This document shows positions 1-9,088 of a stretch of DNA of 64,000 nt, piece after piece. The notes beneath the pieces were generated by a model. It saw only the letters and a program-made list of their open reading frames with translations. It made no database searches and was not told the origin of the DNA. The position numbers were made by a program, and so were the translations under genes. The DNA comes from Clostridia bacterium (GTDB taxonomy: Bacteria; Bacillota; Clostridia; Christensenellales; Borkfalkiaceae). The DNA is taken from NCBI GenBank assembly GCA_017463205.1, contig JAFTPQ010000007.1, positions 1 to 64,000 on the forward strand. The letters run 5' to 3'. The stretch's first letter is position 1, and each line of letters begins with the position of its first letter.

Positions 1-670
1 CCAAGAACTCAAATTAGAAGCAGGAAAAGAGCTTGCGGCGGACTATTTCTTGCAACGCCGTGAAATGGGTTGTATCAATATCGGCGGTAAGGGTATTATC
101 ACCGTAGACGGCAAAGAATATGAAATGAATCCCCGCGACGGTATGTATATCGGTATGGGAAATAAAGAAATCACGTTTAAGAGCGTAGATGAAAATGCGC
201 CTGCGAAATTCTACGTAAGCTCCTGTCCTGCGCATACCAGCTATCCTATCGTGAAGATAGATATTACTAAGGCAAAGAAAGTGCCTTGCGGAAGCGTAGA
301 AGAATGTAATAAGCGCGTAATCAATCAATACATACACCCCGAAGTTATAAAGAGCTGTCAGCTTGCTATGGGCTTAACGCAGCTTGAAGTCGGTTCGAAC
401 TGGAACACCATGCCTTGCCATACGCACGATAGAAGAATGGAAGTGTATATGTATTTGGATATGGGCGAAAACGATGTGGTATTCCACATGATGGGCGAGC
501 CCACGGAAACCAGACATATCATTATGCACAACGAAGAAGCGGTAATTTCGCCGTCATGGTCTATCCATTCGGGCGTAGGCACGAAGAACTATTCGTTTAT
601 TTGGGCAATGTGCGGTGAAAACCAAGAATTTACCGATATGGACCATATCCAAACGAAAGACTTATTATAA
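1..670 (+). CDS. kduI: 5-keto-4-deoxyuronate isomerase KduI (5' end outside window)
   Basis: The reading frame is open from base 2, so the gene begins before the window; 222 residues of the usual roughly 276 are present. KduI isomerises 5-keto-4-deoxyuronate (4-deoxy-L-threo-5-hexosulose uronate) to 2,5-diketo-3-deoxygluconate in the cytoplasm. The cupin metal site is visible near bases 418-450 as [15 protein letters not shown], carrying two His and one Glu ligand, with a further His in the SWSIHSG segment near 560-575. It lies 14 bp before kduD and is surely co-transcribed with it and the GH88 gene, a standard set for unsaturated uronides from pectin or glycosaminoglycans. The family call is firm. 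Confidence 0.95.
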   Translation, partial: QELKLEAGKELAADYFLQRREMGCINIGGKGIITVDGKEYEMNPRDGMYIGMGNKEITFKSVDENAPAKFYVSSCPAHTSYPIVKIDITKAKKVPCGSVEECNKRVINQYIHPEVIKSCQLAMGLTQLEVGSNWNTMPCHTHDRRMEVYMYLDMGENDVVFHMMGEPTETRHIIMHNEEAVISPSWSIHSGVGTKNYSFIWAMCGENQEFTDMDHIQTKDLL

Positions 671-684
671 GGAGAATAGAAAAA

Positions 685-1482
685 ATGGAAAATATGTTTT
701 CTTTGAAAGGCAAAGTAGCGCTGGTAACGGGCGCGAGCTACGGTATCGGCTTTGCAATTGCAAAGGCATTTGCAAACGCAGGGGCAACGATTGTTTTTAA
801 CGACATTAAACAAGAACTCGTAGACAAAGGCTTAAAGGCATACGAAGAAGAAGGTATCAAAGCGCACGGGTACGTATGCGACGTAACGGACGAAGACGCG
901 GTAAACGCGCTCGTTGCTACCGTTGAAAAGGAAGTAGGCGTGATTGATATTCTCGTCAACAACGCAGGTATTATCAAGCGTATTCCTATGCACGAAATGA
1001 GCGCGCAGGAATTTAGACAAGTAATCGACGTTGATCTTAATGCACCGTTTATCGTGTCGAAAGCGGTAATTCCGTCTATGATAAAGAAAGGCGCAGGTAA
1101 AATTATCAATATCTGCTCTATGATGAGCGAACTTGGTCGTGAAACGGTATCGGCGTATGCTGCGGCAAAGGGCGGTCTTAAAATGCTCACGAAGAATATC
1201 GCGAGTGAATATGGCGAATACAATATTCAATGCAACGGTATCGGCCCTGGGTATATTGCAACCCCTCAAACCGCACCGCTTAGAGAAAGACAGGCGGACG
1301 GTTCAAGACACCCGTTTGATAGCTTTATTATTGCAAAAACGCCTGCGGCAAGATGGGGCAACCCCGAAGATTTGGCAGGACCTGCGGTATTTTTGGCGAG
1401 CGAAGCGTCCAACTTTGTAAACGGACACGTATTATACGTAGACGGCGGTATTTTGGCGTATATCGGAAAACAACCTAAATAA
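685..1482 (+). CDS. kduD: 2-deoxy-D-gluconate / 2,5-diketo-3-deoxygluconate dehydrogenase KduD (SDR family)
   Basis: A 265-residue short-chain dehydrogenase/reductase. The NAD(P) motif TGASYGIG lies near residue 14, the NNAG motif near residue 91, and the catalytic Ser with YxxxK (AYAAAKGG) near residues 141-158. KduD reduces 2,5-diketo-3-deoxygluconate to 2-keto-3-deoxygluconate, the step after KduI. The start at 685 has an AAGGAG site 9 bp upstream. The pairing with kduI makes KduD a better call than the closely related gluconate 5-dehydrogenases. KdgK and KdgA, needed to finish the route, are not in the window. Confidence 0.9.
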   Translation: MENMFSLKGKVALVTGASYGIGFAIAKAFANAGATIVFNDIKQELVDKGLKAYEEEGIKAHGYVCDVTDEDAVNALVATVEKEVGVIDILVNNAGIIKRIPMHEMSAQEFRQVIDVDLNAPFIVSKAVIPSMIKKGAGKIINICSMMSELGRETVSAYAAAKGGLKMLTKNIASEYGEYNIQCNGIGPGYIATPQTAPLRERQADGSRHPFDSFIIAKTPAARWGNPEDLAGPAVFLASEASNFVNGHVLYVDGGILAYIGKQPK

Positions 1483-1517
1483 AGAGAAGTCGTGTTAAAG
1501 CGCAAAAGGGAACAGTG

Positions 1518-2648
1518 ATGAATAACTATTTAAGCAAAGAAAACCAACAATGGGTTGAAGAAACTTGGAATAAATTAGACAAAAAATTGTCAAAAGTGAC
1601 CTTGCGTTCGAAAAATAAGTTGCCGTATTCCACCGTGAACGGCGGACACGATAATAGAGCCGAAACGGATATCGGTTGGTGGACGAACGGTTTTTGGGGC
1701 GGACTTAACTGGTTGATGTACGTGGGAACAGGTAAGGAAATTTATAAGGAAACGGCGGTGTGTTCGGAAGAAATGCTCGACGGAGTATTTGATATTCCCA
1801 AGAGATTAGACCACGACGCAGGGTTTATTTGGCATTTAACTGCCGGAATAGATTATCGGTTGACAGGGAATGAGCAATCGTTTAATCGCAATTACAAGGC
1901 GGCAATGTCGCTGATGAGCCGATTTAATATGCGAGGGAATTTTATCCGCGCTTGGAATACCGACGAGGCGAAGGGTTGGTCGATTATTGATTGTATGATG
2001 AACTTGCCACTTCTCTATTGGGCAAGCAACGCTTTGAAGGACGATAGATTTACGCAAATCGCAAAGGCGCACGCTGATATGGCTATGCAACAACATATTC
2101 GTCCCGACGGTTCGGTAAATCATATCGTCGTGCATAACCCCGATACGGGCGAATTTGTAGAAAGCCGCGGCGGACAAGGTTATGGAGTCGGTTCATCTTG
2201 GTCGAGGGGGTGCGCTTGGGCTTTGTATGGCTTTGCACTTTCGTATGCTTATACTAATGAAGAGAGATATTTGGATACTGCTAAAAAAGTGGCGCATTAT
2301 TTTATTTCCTGTCTTTCGCTTACGGAATGGTTGCCCTTAACTGATTTCAGGTCGCCTGAAACACCTGTTTTATACGATTCAACGGCAGGTGCTTGCGCGG
2401 CGTGCGGACTTTTGGAAATTGCAAAGCACGTTTCCGAATATGAAAAGAGATTGTACGTTGATGCGGCGTTAAAGATTTTGCAGGCAATGGAAAAGTCTTG
2501 GTGCAATTGGGAAGAAAATGAGGACAGTATTTTGCAGATGGGTATGTTGAAATACGATTATATGCAACAGGAGCCGATTATTTACGGAGACTATTTCTTT
2601 GCCGAAGCAATTTTAAAGCTGAAAAATCCCAAATTTTCAGCTTGGTAG
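1518..2648 (+). CDS. GH88 unsaturated glucuronyl hydrolase
   Basis: A 376-residue alpha/alpha-barrel glycoside hydrolase. It removes the 4,5-unsaturated uronic acid left at the end of lyase products and releases the keto-acid used by KduI. Family marks seen: WWTNGFWGG near residue 55, HDAGF with the first catalytic Asp near residue 100, IIDCMMNLPLL with the second near residue 158, IRPDGS near 196, and SWSRGCAWALYGF near 230. The spacing of the two Asp residues fits GH88 better than GH105. I use the ATG at 1518 rather than the GTG at 1515 because of the spacing to AAAAGGG. There is no signal peptide, so it acts on imported oligosaccharides. The substrate (chondroitin-, hyaluronan- or heparin-type) cannot be told from sequence. 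Confidence 0.85.
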   Translation: MNNYLSKENQQWVEETWNKLDKKLSKVTLRSKNKLPYSTVNGGHDNRAETDIGWWTNGFWGGLNWLMYVGTGKEIYKETAVCSEEMLDGVFDIPKRLDHDAGFIWHLTAGIDYRLTGNEQSFNRNYKAAMSLMSRFNMRGNFIRAWNTDEAKGWSIIDCMMNLPLLYWASNALKDDRFTQIAKAHADMAMQQHIRPDGSVNHIVVHNPDTGEFVESRGGQGYGVGSSWSRGCAWALYGFALSYAYTNEERYLDTAKKVAHYFISCLSLTEWLPLTDFRSPETPVLYDSTAGACAACGLLEIAKHVSEYEKRLYVDAALKILQAMEKSWCNWEENEDSILQMGMLKYDYMQQEPIIYGDYFFAEAILKLKNPKFSAW

Positions 2649-2762
2649 AAATAAGATTTTCGACAATATCAATTAACTGGTGAGCGTGAGGTAATACTCA
2701 TTAAAGTATCATTATAGATAAAAATGGAGAAATACTAAAGGTAAAGAATTAAATAAATGCAT

Positions 2763-2818
2763 AAAAGCCCTTATAGAACGGTGCGAGAAAGAAACATCGG
2801 GCTATAAGGGCTTTTTCT
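2763..2818 (+). terminator. Rho-independent terminator after the GH88 gene
   Basis: Perfect 14-bp inverted repeat (2763-2776 with 2802-2815, AAAAGCCCTTATAG) followed by a T-rich run. The loop is long (25 nt). It closes the kduI-kduD-GH88 transcript. Confidence 0.8.
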
Positions 2819-2828
2819 TTGTCGTTTT

Positions 2829-3133
2829 TTGTCAGAAAATAAGGAATTTTATGTAACTATACAAGGCAAAAAAGTATTTATAAGTGAAGAAGTTTATCAC
2901 GAATATGTGCGACCTATAAGAGCAATACAGCGCCAACAACGCAGAGCCTGGAAATGTAAGATTGTCGGAAGAAAAGGGAACTTGATTCGTTGTCCCTACA
3001 AGTGTGACGAATGTCCGTTTGCATAGCTGGAAATATCCCAACAGGCAACGTTCTCTCGTTGGACAAGTTTAAGGAGTTGGGTGTTGAAATTATAGATCGG
3101 GAGCTTGATTTGGAAATAATATCCATTTATTGA
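2829..3133 (+). pseudogene. Frameshifted remnant of a small mobile-element regulatory protein
   Basis: The first frame (TTG at 2829) encodes 65 residues beginning EFYVTIQGKKVFISEEVYHE and ending in a Cys-rich CPYKCDECPFA at 3026. The coding sense continues in another frame from about 3024 to 3133 with AGNIPTGNVLSLDKFKELG and EIIDRELDLE. Joined, the two pieces resemble the N-terminal part of small sigma-70-like/HTH proteins carried on clostridial integrative elements, as I remember that family. The C-terminal HTH part is missing. It sits just after a terminator with no good ribosome site. I read it as a decayed, truncated gene; a sequencing error is the alternative explanation for the frameshift. 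Confidence 0.6.
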
Positions 3134-3212
3134 TATTTTGTTTTCAAATATTGTGTTTTTAAGGTAAATATCTTTAAATTTTTTATCATTTTTTTCTTTG
3201 ATTTATAAAAAA

Positions 3213-3276
3213 TGTCAATATATGAAAACTCTATTTCAAAATATGAATAGAAATTTGGTTAGATTGGTGATATAAT
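3213..3276 (+). promoter_or_regulatory. Promoter with two AraC-type half-sites for the GH94 gene
   Basis: An extended -10 (TGATATAAT, hexamer at 3271-3276) has no good -35. In place of the -35 lie two similar boxes, CAATATATGAAA at 3216 and CAAAATATGAAT at 3237, exactly 21 bp apart. The same layout recurs at 9016/9037/9071. This is what an activator-dependent promoter of an AraC-family regulator looks like; which of the two regulators nearby binds is unknown. Confidence 0.6.
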
Positions 3277-3347
3277 AAAATCGGTATATAATGATATAGC
3301 AAAAAAGAAGATAAAAACGGTAAGCCGTTTTAAAAAGAGGTGCGGTC

Positions 3348-5651
3348 ATGGGTTATTTTAACGATCAAAAGAGAGAATACGTCATTACGAATATGTATCC
3401 TCGCAGAGAACTGGTCAATTATTTGTGGAATGAAACGACGGTGTGTAAATGCAATCAATTTGGCGGCGGATTTTCGTGGAGTTCGTTTGGGGCGGAGCGG
3501 CGTGCGATCGAAACGGGGGAACGCAACGTGTACGTCAAAGACCGTGACAGCGGAACGTGTTATTCACCAAACCGAAATTACGCGCGATTGCCGTTTGAAA
3601 AGTTTGAAGCGCACATCGGGCTGGGGTATCACACTGTGATAAGCGAATACGACGGAGTGCGGGTGGAATACACCTTGCTTGTTCCGCCGAAAGGTAATTT
3701 CATCGCGTACACGGTACGTGCGTACAACCTTTCGGGAGGGGAAAAACATATCGATTTATATTTCTGTAACCAACCGCAACCGGATATTTCCGGACACGAG
3801 GCGTACGGTATGGCGGATTATGATGAAGAACTCGGCGGTATCCATTTCCCGCACGAGGGATTTGCGTTAGACAGCGAATACACGCATTTGTTTTTGGCGT
3901 CTGCGCAAAAACCGTTTGCGTTTGAAACGTCGAAAGACCGTTTTTGCGGCGCGTACGGTTCGTTTGCCGATCCCGAAAGTTTACGAGAGGACTCGCTTTC
4001 TTGCAAGGGGACGAGTTTTGAAATGTCCTACGTGGGCGCGATGCAATATCGCTTAACGCTTGCGCCACAAGCAGAATGGGAAAACGTGTGGATCTGCGGT
4101 ATGGGAAAATCGCGGGAAGAATGTGTGGCGTTGGCGAAAGAAAACGCTTCACGCGCGGCGTTCGAAAAAGCCTTGCAAGAAGTGGAAGCGCAAAATGCGC
4201 AATATTCGGACGTGTTCCGTATGGAAACGCCGGACGCCGTACTAAATTCGCAGGCGAATATTTGGTTGAAGCGGCAACTTTCGTTGGGGAAAACGTGGGG
4301 GCGTGTGTACGGAAAGGGATTCCGTGACGTCATGCAAGATATTACGGCGTTTATTTCCTTTAATCCAAAACTTGCAAGAGAACGTATTTTAAACGTATTG
4401 CGGTATCAATATGAGGACGGCAACCCGATCCGTATGATGCAGCCGGATATGTTTTACCCGTACAACGACGGAGGCGTTTGGATCCCGTCGGCGGTGTTGG
4501 CGTATCTCAACGAAACGGCGGATATATCGGTGTTGTCCGAACAAATTCCCTATTTGATCGGTACAAGCGCGGAAAACAGCGGTTACAGCAAACCGTCCGT
4601 ATTCCGTCCGTACGAGGGAACAGAGAAAGCGGAAAGCGTATTTCAGCATATCCAACGCGCGATGGATTATTTATACAGCTCGCGCGGGAAACGGGGTTTG
4701 GTGTTGTTTATCGGCGGCGATTGGAACGACAGTTTGAATAATGCAGGTCGGTTGAAAAAAGGGGAAAGCGTTTGGTTGACGATTGCAACCGTGAAAGCCT
4801 TGAACGAATTTGAAGAAATTTTACGTCTGTATCAAAGGGAAGATCTGATTGCGGATTACGCAAGCAAAAAAGAGGAGTTAAAACAAAGTATTCTCGTACA
4901 TGGTATGGAGGAAGACCATTTTTTGTACGGTTTCAACGATTACGACGAAAAGATAGGATCGGACGAAAACGAGTATGCCAAGATATTCCTCAATCCGCAA
5001 ACGTGGGCGGTGTTGGCTGGACTTTTGGATGCTCCGTCGTTGCATAAATTGATGGACACGGTAGAAAAACGGTTGCGTTGCGATTATGGGTATATGCAAT
5101 GCTATCCTTCTTTCCGCAAAGGGGACGACAAGATCGGGCGCGTCAGCTATTTCCAACCCGGTTTGGTGGAAAACGGCGCGGTGTATAACCATGGCGTGGC
5201 GTTTAAGATCGTAGCGGATTGTCTGTTGGGGCGTGGGGATATCGCATACGCGTCGCTAAAGGCGATCTCGTTTGACAACCCCAAAAACCCCGACAACGGG
5301 ATGGAACCGTATGCGGTGAGCAATATGTATATGGGGCCTGAAAATCCGTACGTAGCGGGGTATGCGCCGATGAGTTGGATCACGGGTACGGCAGGTTGGC
5401 TGTATCGCTGTGTGACGGAATATATTTGCGGCGTAAAACCGACGCCCGAAGGATTGAAAATAGAGCCTTGTTTGCCTTCGGCGTGGGATCGTTTGCGCGT
5501 GACGAGAAAATTCCGTGGCGGCGTGTACGAAATCGAATATTGCCGAGGGGAAAAAGCGAGTGTCCTTTTCAACGGAAAAGGGGTGGAAGGAACGCTGTTG
5601 CCCTTGTTGAAAGCAGGTGAAACAGCAAAGGTAACGGTATATTTTGTATAA
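3348..5651 (+). CDS. GH94 family disaccharide phosphorylase
   Basis: A 767-residue cytoplasmic protein with the GH94 layout: N-terminal beta-sandwich, helical linker, alpha/alpha barrel and C-terminal beta-domain. Visible motifs are GFRDVMQD near residue 324, GGDWND near 456 (the Asp aligned with the family's general acid), ENGAVYNHG near 608 and TGTAGWLYR near 680. GH94 enzymes split beta-linked disaccharides such as cellobiose or N,N'-diacetylchitobiose with phosphate, saving ATP. The hexosaminidases of this locus would fit an amino-sugar disaccharide, but that is inference. The gene stands alone between its own promoter and a terminator shared with the convergent araC gene. Confidence 0.85.
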   Translation: MGYFNDQKREYVITNMYPRRELVNYLWNETTVCKCNQFGGGFSWSSFGAERRAIETGERNVYVKDRDSGTCYSPNRNYARLPFEKFEAHIGLGYHTVISEYDGVRVEYTLLVPPKGNFIAYTVRAYNLSGGEKHIDLYFCNQPQPDISGHEAYGMADYDEELGGIHFPHEGFALDSEYTHLFLASAQKPFAFETSKDRFCGAYGSFADPESLREDSLSCKGTSFEMSYVGAMQYRLTLAPQAEWENVWICGMGKSREECVALAKENASRAAFEKALQEVEAQNAQYSDVFRMETPDAVLNSQANIWLKRQLSLGKTWGRVYGKGFRDVMQDITAFISFNPKLARERILNVLRYQYEDGNPIRMMQPDMFYPYNDGGVWIPSAVLAYLNETADISVLSEQIPYLIGTSAENSGYSKPSVFRPYEGTEKAESVFQHIQRAMDYLYSSRGKRGLVLFIGGDWNDSLNNAGRLKKGESVWLTIATVKALNEFEEILRLYQREDLIADYASKKEELKQSILVHGMEEDHFLYGFNDYDEKIGSDENEYAKIFLNPQTWAVLAGLLDAPSLHKLMDTVEKRLRCDYGYMQCYPSFRKGDDKIGRVSYFQPGLVENGAVYNHGVAFKIVADCLLGRGDIAYASLKAISFDNPKNPDNGMEPYAVSNMYMGPENPYVAGYAPMSWITGTAGWLYRCVTEYICGVKPTPEGLKIEPCLPSAWDRLRVTRKFRGGVYEIEYCRGEKASVLFNGKGVEGTLLPLLKAGETAKVTVYFV

Positions 5652-5682
5652 ACGGCGGTATTGCGGCGAATGGTGTAAATAT

Positions 5683-5726
5683 AACGCCCGAGTCTTTCAA
5701 ATCACGAAAGATTCGGGCGTTTTGTA
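5683..5726. terminator. Bidirectional terminator between GH94 and araC
   Basis: A 15-bp stem (5683-5697 with 5708-5722, one G.T wobble) with a 10-nt loop, preceded by A-rich and followed by T-rich sequence. It serves the two convergent genes. Confidence 0.8.
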
Positions 5727-5735
5727 TATCAAAAA

Positions 5736-6566
5736 TTATGGTTTCGGCGGTAAGCCGTTCGTTTTGCAGGTTTTACGGAACGCAGAGGGGGAAAGTCCGT
5801 ATTCGCGGTGAAAATCGGCGCTTAAATGGCTTGCGGAATTAAAAGCGTATCGTTCTGCAAGTTCTTGCAAAGAACAGTCGCTTGTGGACAGCAGCTGGCG
5901 AACGTTTTCCAATTTTGTTTTATGAATATATTGTTTGGGGGATATCCCCAATTTCGTTTTAAATAAATAGCGGATATGTTTTTCGCAATAACCGAATTCT
6001 TTTGCGATACGTTGCACTTTCAATTCTTCCGTCAGGTGTGTATTGATAAAGGCAATTATTTTTTCGATCAAGGCGTTGCTTTTTTGCACGAAAGGATTGA
6101 TTTCGTCCAAATAAGTGAGCAAACGGCAACAAAAATAAGAATTGGCGAATTGAATTTTCGTTTCCATTTGCGTTTGCAACAGTTGAATGATCTTGGTCGC
6201 CTCCGCATCCTCTTGTTCCGCATCGAGGGTTTTCACCGTAAACGTACCGATATCCGGCAAAAGAATGTTATGCGGAATAAACCAATAGGTGATGAAATGC
6301 CAATGCGGGCAGTTACACTGCAACGTTTGCACGGACGAGATCGAACCGAAAAAAAGAGTTTTTTCCGTCAACGGTATCGTTTGATCGTTTTTTAACAAAA
6401 TCTTGGCTTGCCCGACAAGCGTAATGATCAGACAGTGCAGATCGCGCTGATCGTCCAACAATCGGTTTTGATAATATCCGTAAACGTGCGTATTGTAGAC
6501 GTTGGTGAGGGAAACGGTGGAGGGGGAAAGATGGAAATTGGCTGCAAAAATTTGATTGTTTCTCAT
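5736..6566 (-). CDS. AraC-family transcriptional regulator (first copy)
   Basis: 276 residues from the ATG at 6566. An upstream extension to 6758 is open but low-complexity and Phe/Leu-rich, so I reject it. The N-terminal half is a cupin-like effector domain. The C-terminal 100 residues contain two helix-turn-helix units (KVQRIAKEFGYCEKHIRYLF and the SLQELAERYAFNSASHLSADFHREYG region). It is divergent from the TIM-barrel gene at 6797 and convergent with GH94, so it probably senses a breakdown product and controls one or both. The effector is unknown. Confidence 0.88.
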   Translation of the reverse strand: MRNNQIFAANFHLSPSTVSLTNVYNTHVYGYYQNRLLDDQRDLHCLIITLVGQAKILLKNDQTIPLTEKTLFFGSISSVQTLQCNCPHWHFITYWFIPHNILLPDIGTFTVKTLDAEQEDAEATKIIQLLQTQMETKIQFANSYFCCRLLTYLDEINPFVQKSNALIEKIIAFINTHLTEELKVQRIAKEFGYCEKHIRYLFKTKLGISPKQYIHKTKLENVRQLLSTSDCSLQELAERYAFNSASHLSADFHREYGLSPSAFRKTCKTNGLPPKP

Positions 6567-6708
6567 AAGTTTATTATAAAACAGGATTATAAAAATGTCA
6601 AACAAAAAGTTTGTTTTTTGAAAAGTTTTGTTTATTCTATTTAGGGGTGGTAAAAATAAACAAAAGAAAAAAGGTTCGTTTTTTAAAAGTTTACGTTCGT
6701 TTGTTGTA

Positions 6709-6737
6709 TTTACAATGAGGCGTTTGTATGATAAAAT
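6709..6737 (+). promoter_or_regulatory. Putative sigma-70 promoter for the gene at 6797
   Basis: TTTACA at 6709-6714, a 17-bp spacer, and TAAAAT at 6732-6737. Upstream, AAAAGTTT boxes at 6605, 6621 and 6685 lie in an A/T-rich stretch and may be regulator sites, but their resemblance is loose. Confidence 0.5.
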
Positions 6738-6796
6738 GAAAAAAAGTGATCGGAGCAAATGCGGCTTCTTTTTTACGTGGCTGCGAAAAATGACAG

Positions 6797-8797
6797 ATGA
6801 GAAATTATAGTTTACGTTTCAGTTTATCCCTCTCGTTGCATTTTGAAAAAAGAATGAACGCTTTATTGGATTTTTGCGAAAAGGCGTTGATCGACGACGT
6901 GATGTTTTTTATCGCGCCCGAAGAATTGTTTACGGGGCATATCACGATAGAAGAAGCAAAAAAATACACGGACGTTATCGTAAGAGCGAAAGAGGAATTG
7001 CACGCTCGCGGGATCACGGTTTCGTTAAATCCGTGGTGTTCGTTGGCGCATTACGACGGTGGAAGAAGATTGAAAGACGGTCAAAATTTCCGCGCGATGG
7101 TAGGCGCGGACGGCATAGTGGCAAACGTGGCGGTTTGTCCGCTCTGTAAAGAATGGCGGCGGTATTACGTGGAATTGCTTACGTTTTACGCGGAAACGAT
7201 CGAGCCTGAAATTCTTTGGGTCGAAGATGATTTTCGGCTGTCCAATCATCTGCCCGTGCGCAACGGTTGCTTTTGCGACGAGCATATGAAATTGTTCAAC
7301 AAAGCCGCAAACACCGCGTATACGCGCGAACAGTTTGTGGCGAAGATCTTCACGGACGAGGGGGTGCGCAAAGCCTATCTCGACGTTTCTTCCCAAACGT
7401 TGCGCGATTTGTTGACGTATATTTCCGAAAACGTGAAAGCGCAAAAAACGTTTGGATTGATGACGGGCAGCGCAGGTCAAAGCGAAGGGCGAAGCTATGC
7501 GCAACTGTTTTCGATTTTATCCGAAAACGGGCGCAAAAAACCCTATCATAGGATCTGCCTGCATTCGTATCGGCAACGTGGCATGCAAGAATATGCGTGG
7601 GCGTTGAACAAAGAAAGTATGCTTTCGCGGTTTGTTTCGGGCGATTATGCAAATTGCGTTTCGGAAATGGAAAATTTCCCCCATTCGATGTACACCAAAA
7701 GCGCAAATTATTTTCGCTATCAATTGTTGTCTACGGCGGCGATGGGCTTGAAAGGGGACACGTTGAGTATCTTTGAATTTAACGGCAACGGCGCAGTCCG
7801 ATATCAGAAATATGCCAACGTATTGAGGGAGGTGAAGCCGTATTTATCCAAGTTGGATAAGATCGGGTTAAACCCTGCGGATATGGTCGGGGTGCAGGTG
7901 CTGATCGATGAAAAGTCGTCGTATACGTTAAAAAACGTTTGCACTTTTTCGCAGTTACACCCGTTTGACGGTTGGTTGTTTGCCTATCTCGAACAAATCG
8001 GCGTGGCGTGCGCTTATACGGCAGATCCGTATGTAAAAGGGAAGATCGTGGCGGTAAGCGGCGAAGTTTTTCGCAATTATCCCAATGGGGTGATCGAGGC
8101 GCTGTTTGAAAACAATTTCGTCATTTTGACGGCAGATAATATCGTCGTGCTGAAAGAGAAGGGGCTGCTGTCTTTGATCGGGGCGGAAGATTATGAACGA
8201 TACGAAGAATGTACGGGAAAACATTCGATGGAAGAATTGGCGACAGGCGAAGAAATTTACGGCATAGAACGTTTGCGTGCGACGTCGCAATTTTTCTGCG
8301 GTGATTATTATAACGTGCGTTACGACGGGTCGGAAAAGAAAATTTATACCCACTTGCTCGATTATAACGAACAGATCGTGGGGGTGGGGATATGTCAAGT
8401 GCATAACGCGTTGATTCTTCCTTACGCAAACACAAATTCCGATCAAAACGTGCCGATTTCTTTGTTGTGTCCGTTACGGGAGTACGTGATAAAACAAGCC
8501 TTACAAACGTATGCGGCAGATCGGAAAAATTTGTTTTTTATCCAAGAGGAAAACGTTTGTATATACGCGTTTGACAAGGGGGACGTTTTGTATTTGGTAT
8601 GTATCAATTTTTCCGACGACGATTACGAACAGTTGCATATCCAAACCAATCGTTTGTTTCGCTCCTTTCATATCATTACGCCTCAAAACGCTGCGGCGCG
8701 TCCCGTTTCTTATATTTGCGAAAACGGGGATATCGTTATAAAACATACGTTGAAAGCGCAACAAAGTTACGTTTTGGCAGGCGCAAAAATCGAATAG
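6797..8797 (+). CDS. TIM-barrel glycoside-hydrolase-like protein, function unknown
   Basis: 666 residues with no signal peptide or membrane segment. The first 200 residues read like a (beta/alpha)8 barrel: strand LIDDVMFFIAPEELF, then RGITVSLNPWCSL, then EPEILWVEDDFRL near residue 145, where acidic residues lie at a strand end as in clan GH-A enzymes. A Cys-rich patch follows (NGCFCDEH), with CPLC before it. The C-terminal third looks like a beta-galactosidase-type accessory region. I do not recognise a named family. The context (divergent from an AraC regulator, beside GH94) supports a glycosidase. The ribosome site is weak, and an ATG at 6854 is a possible alternative start. Confidence 0.55.
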   Translation: MRNYSLRFSLSLSLHFEKRMNALLDFCEKALIDDVMFFIAPEELFTGHITIEEAKKYTDVIVRAKEELHARGITVSLNPWCSLAHYDGGRRLKDGQNFRAMVGADGIVANVAVCPLCKEWRRYYVELLTFYAETIEPEILWVEDDFRLSNHLPVRNGCFCDEHMKLFNKAANTAYTREQFVAKIFTDEGVRKAYLDVSSQTLRDLLTYISENVKAQKTFGLMTGSAGQSEGRSYAQLFSILSENGRKKPYHRICLHSYRQRGMQEYAWALNKESMLSRFVSGDYANCVSEMENFPHSMYTKSANYFRYQLLSTAAMGLKGDTLSIFEFNGNGAVRYQKYANVLREVKPYLSKLDKIGLNPADMVGVQVLIDEKSSYTLKNVCTFSQLHPFDGWLFAYLEQIGVACAYTADPYVKGKIVAVSGEVFRNYPNGVIEALFENNFVILTADNIVVLKEKGLLSLIGAEDYERYEECTGKHSMEELATGEEIYGIERLRATSQFFCGDYYNVRYDGSEKKIYTHLLDYNEQIVGVGICQVHNALILPYANTNSDQNVPISLLCPLREYVIKQALQTYAADRKNLFFIQEENVCIYAFDKGDVLYLVCINFSDDDYEQLHIQTNRLFRSFHIITPQNAAARPVSYICENGDIVIKHTLKAQQSYVLAGAKIE

Positions 8798-8949
8798 AAC
8801 GGCAGTGTTTCGATCGGACTTTTGCAAAATAATCGAAAGAAAACATTTCGGGGGACGAAAGACAAAAAAAATCTGTAAAAACGGTGAAAAAGCAAGCGCG
8901 TTTTCACGTTTGTTACAGAAAAGAAAAAAACAGCAGATTTTTTGCATTT

Positions 8950-9076
8950 TGTCAATATATGAAAGCGAAACAGTGGCGATTTTAAGGATTTCGGCAAAAA
9001 TTTCAAGAAATACGCCAATAAATGAAAATAATAAAACAATATGTTTAAGGAAATTGCAGTCAAGATGTGATATGAT
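8950..9076 (+). promoter_or_regulatory. Second AraC-type promoter module, pointing into the antisense of araC
   Basis: TGTCAATATATGAAA at 8950-8964 is an exact 15-base copy of the box at 3213-3227. Further boxes CAATAAATGAAA (9016) and CAATATG (9037) are 21 bp apart, and an extended -10 TGATATGAT (hexamer at 9071-9076) follows exactly 34 bp after the last box. In a gapless alignment 9011-9080 matches 3211-3280 at 44 of 70 bases by my count. Transcription from here would run antisense to the araC gene at 9089-9901. Confidence 0.55.
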
Positions 9077-9088
9077 AAAATTGTGAAA

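Noticed and set aside
6567..6758. Upstream extension of the first AraC regulator
   Set aside because: The added residues are Phe/Leu/Lys-rich, and the frame crosses the promoter region of the divergent gene.
8880..8912. Hairpin with AACGGTGAAAA/TTTTCACGTT arms after the gene at 6797 as a terminator
   Set aside because: The stem is imperfect and no T run follows on the plus strand.
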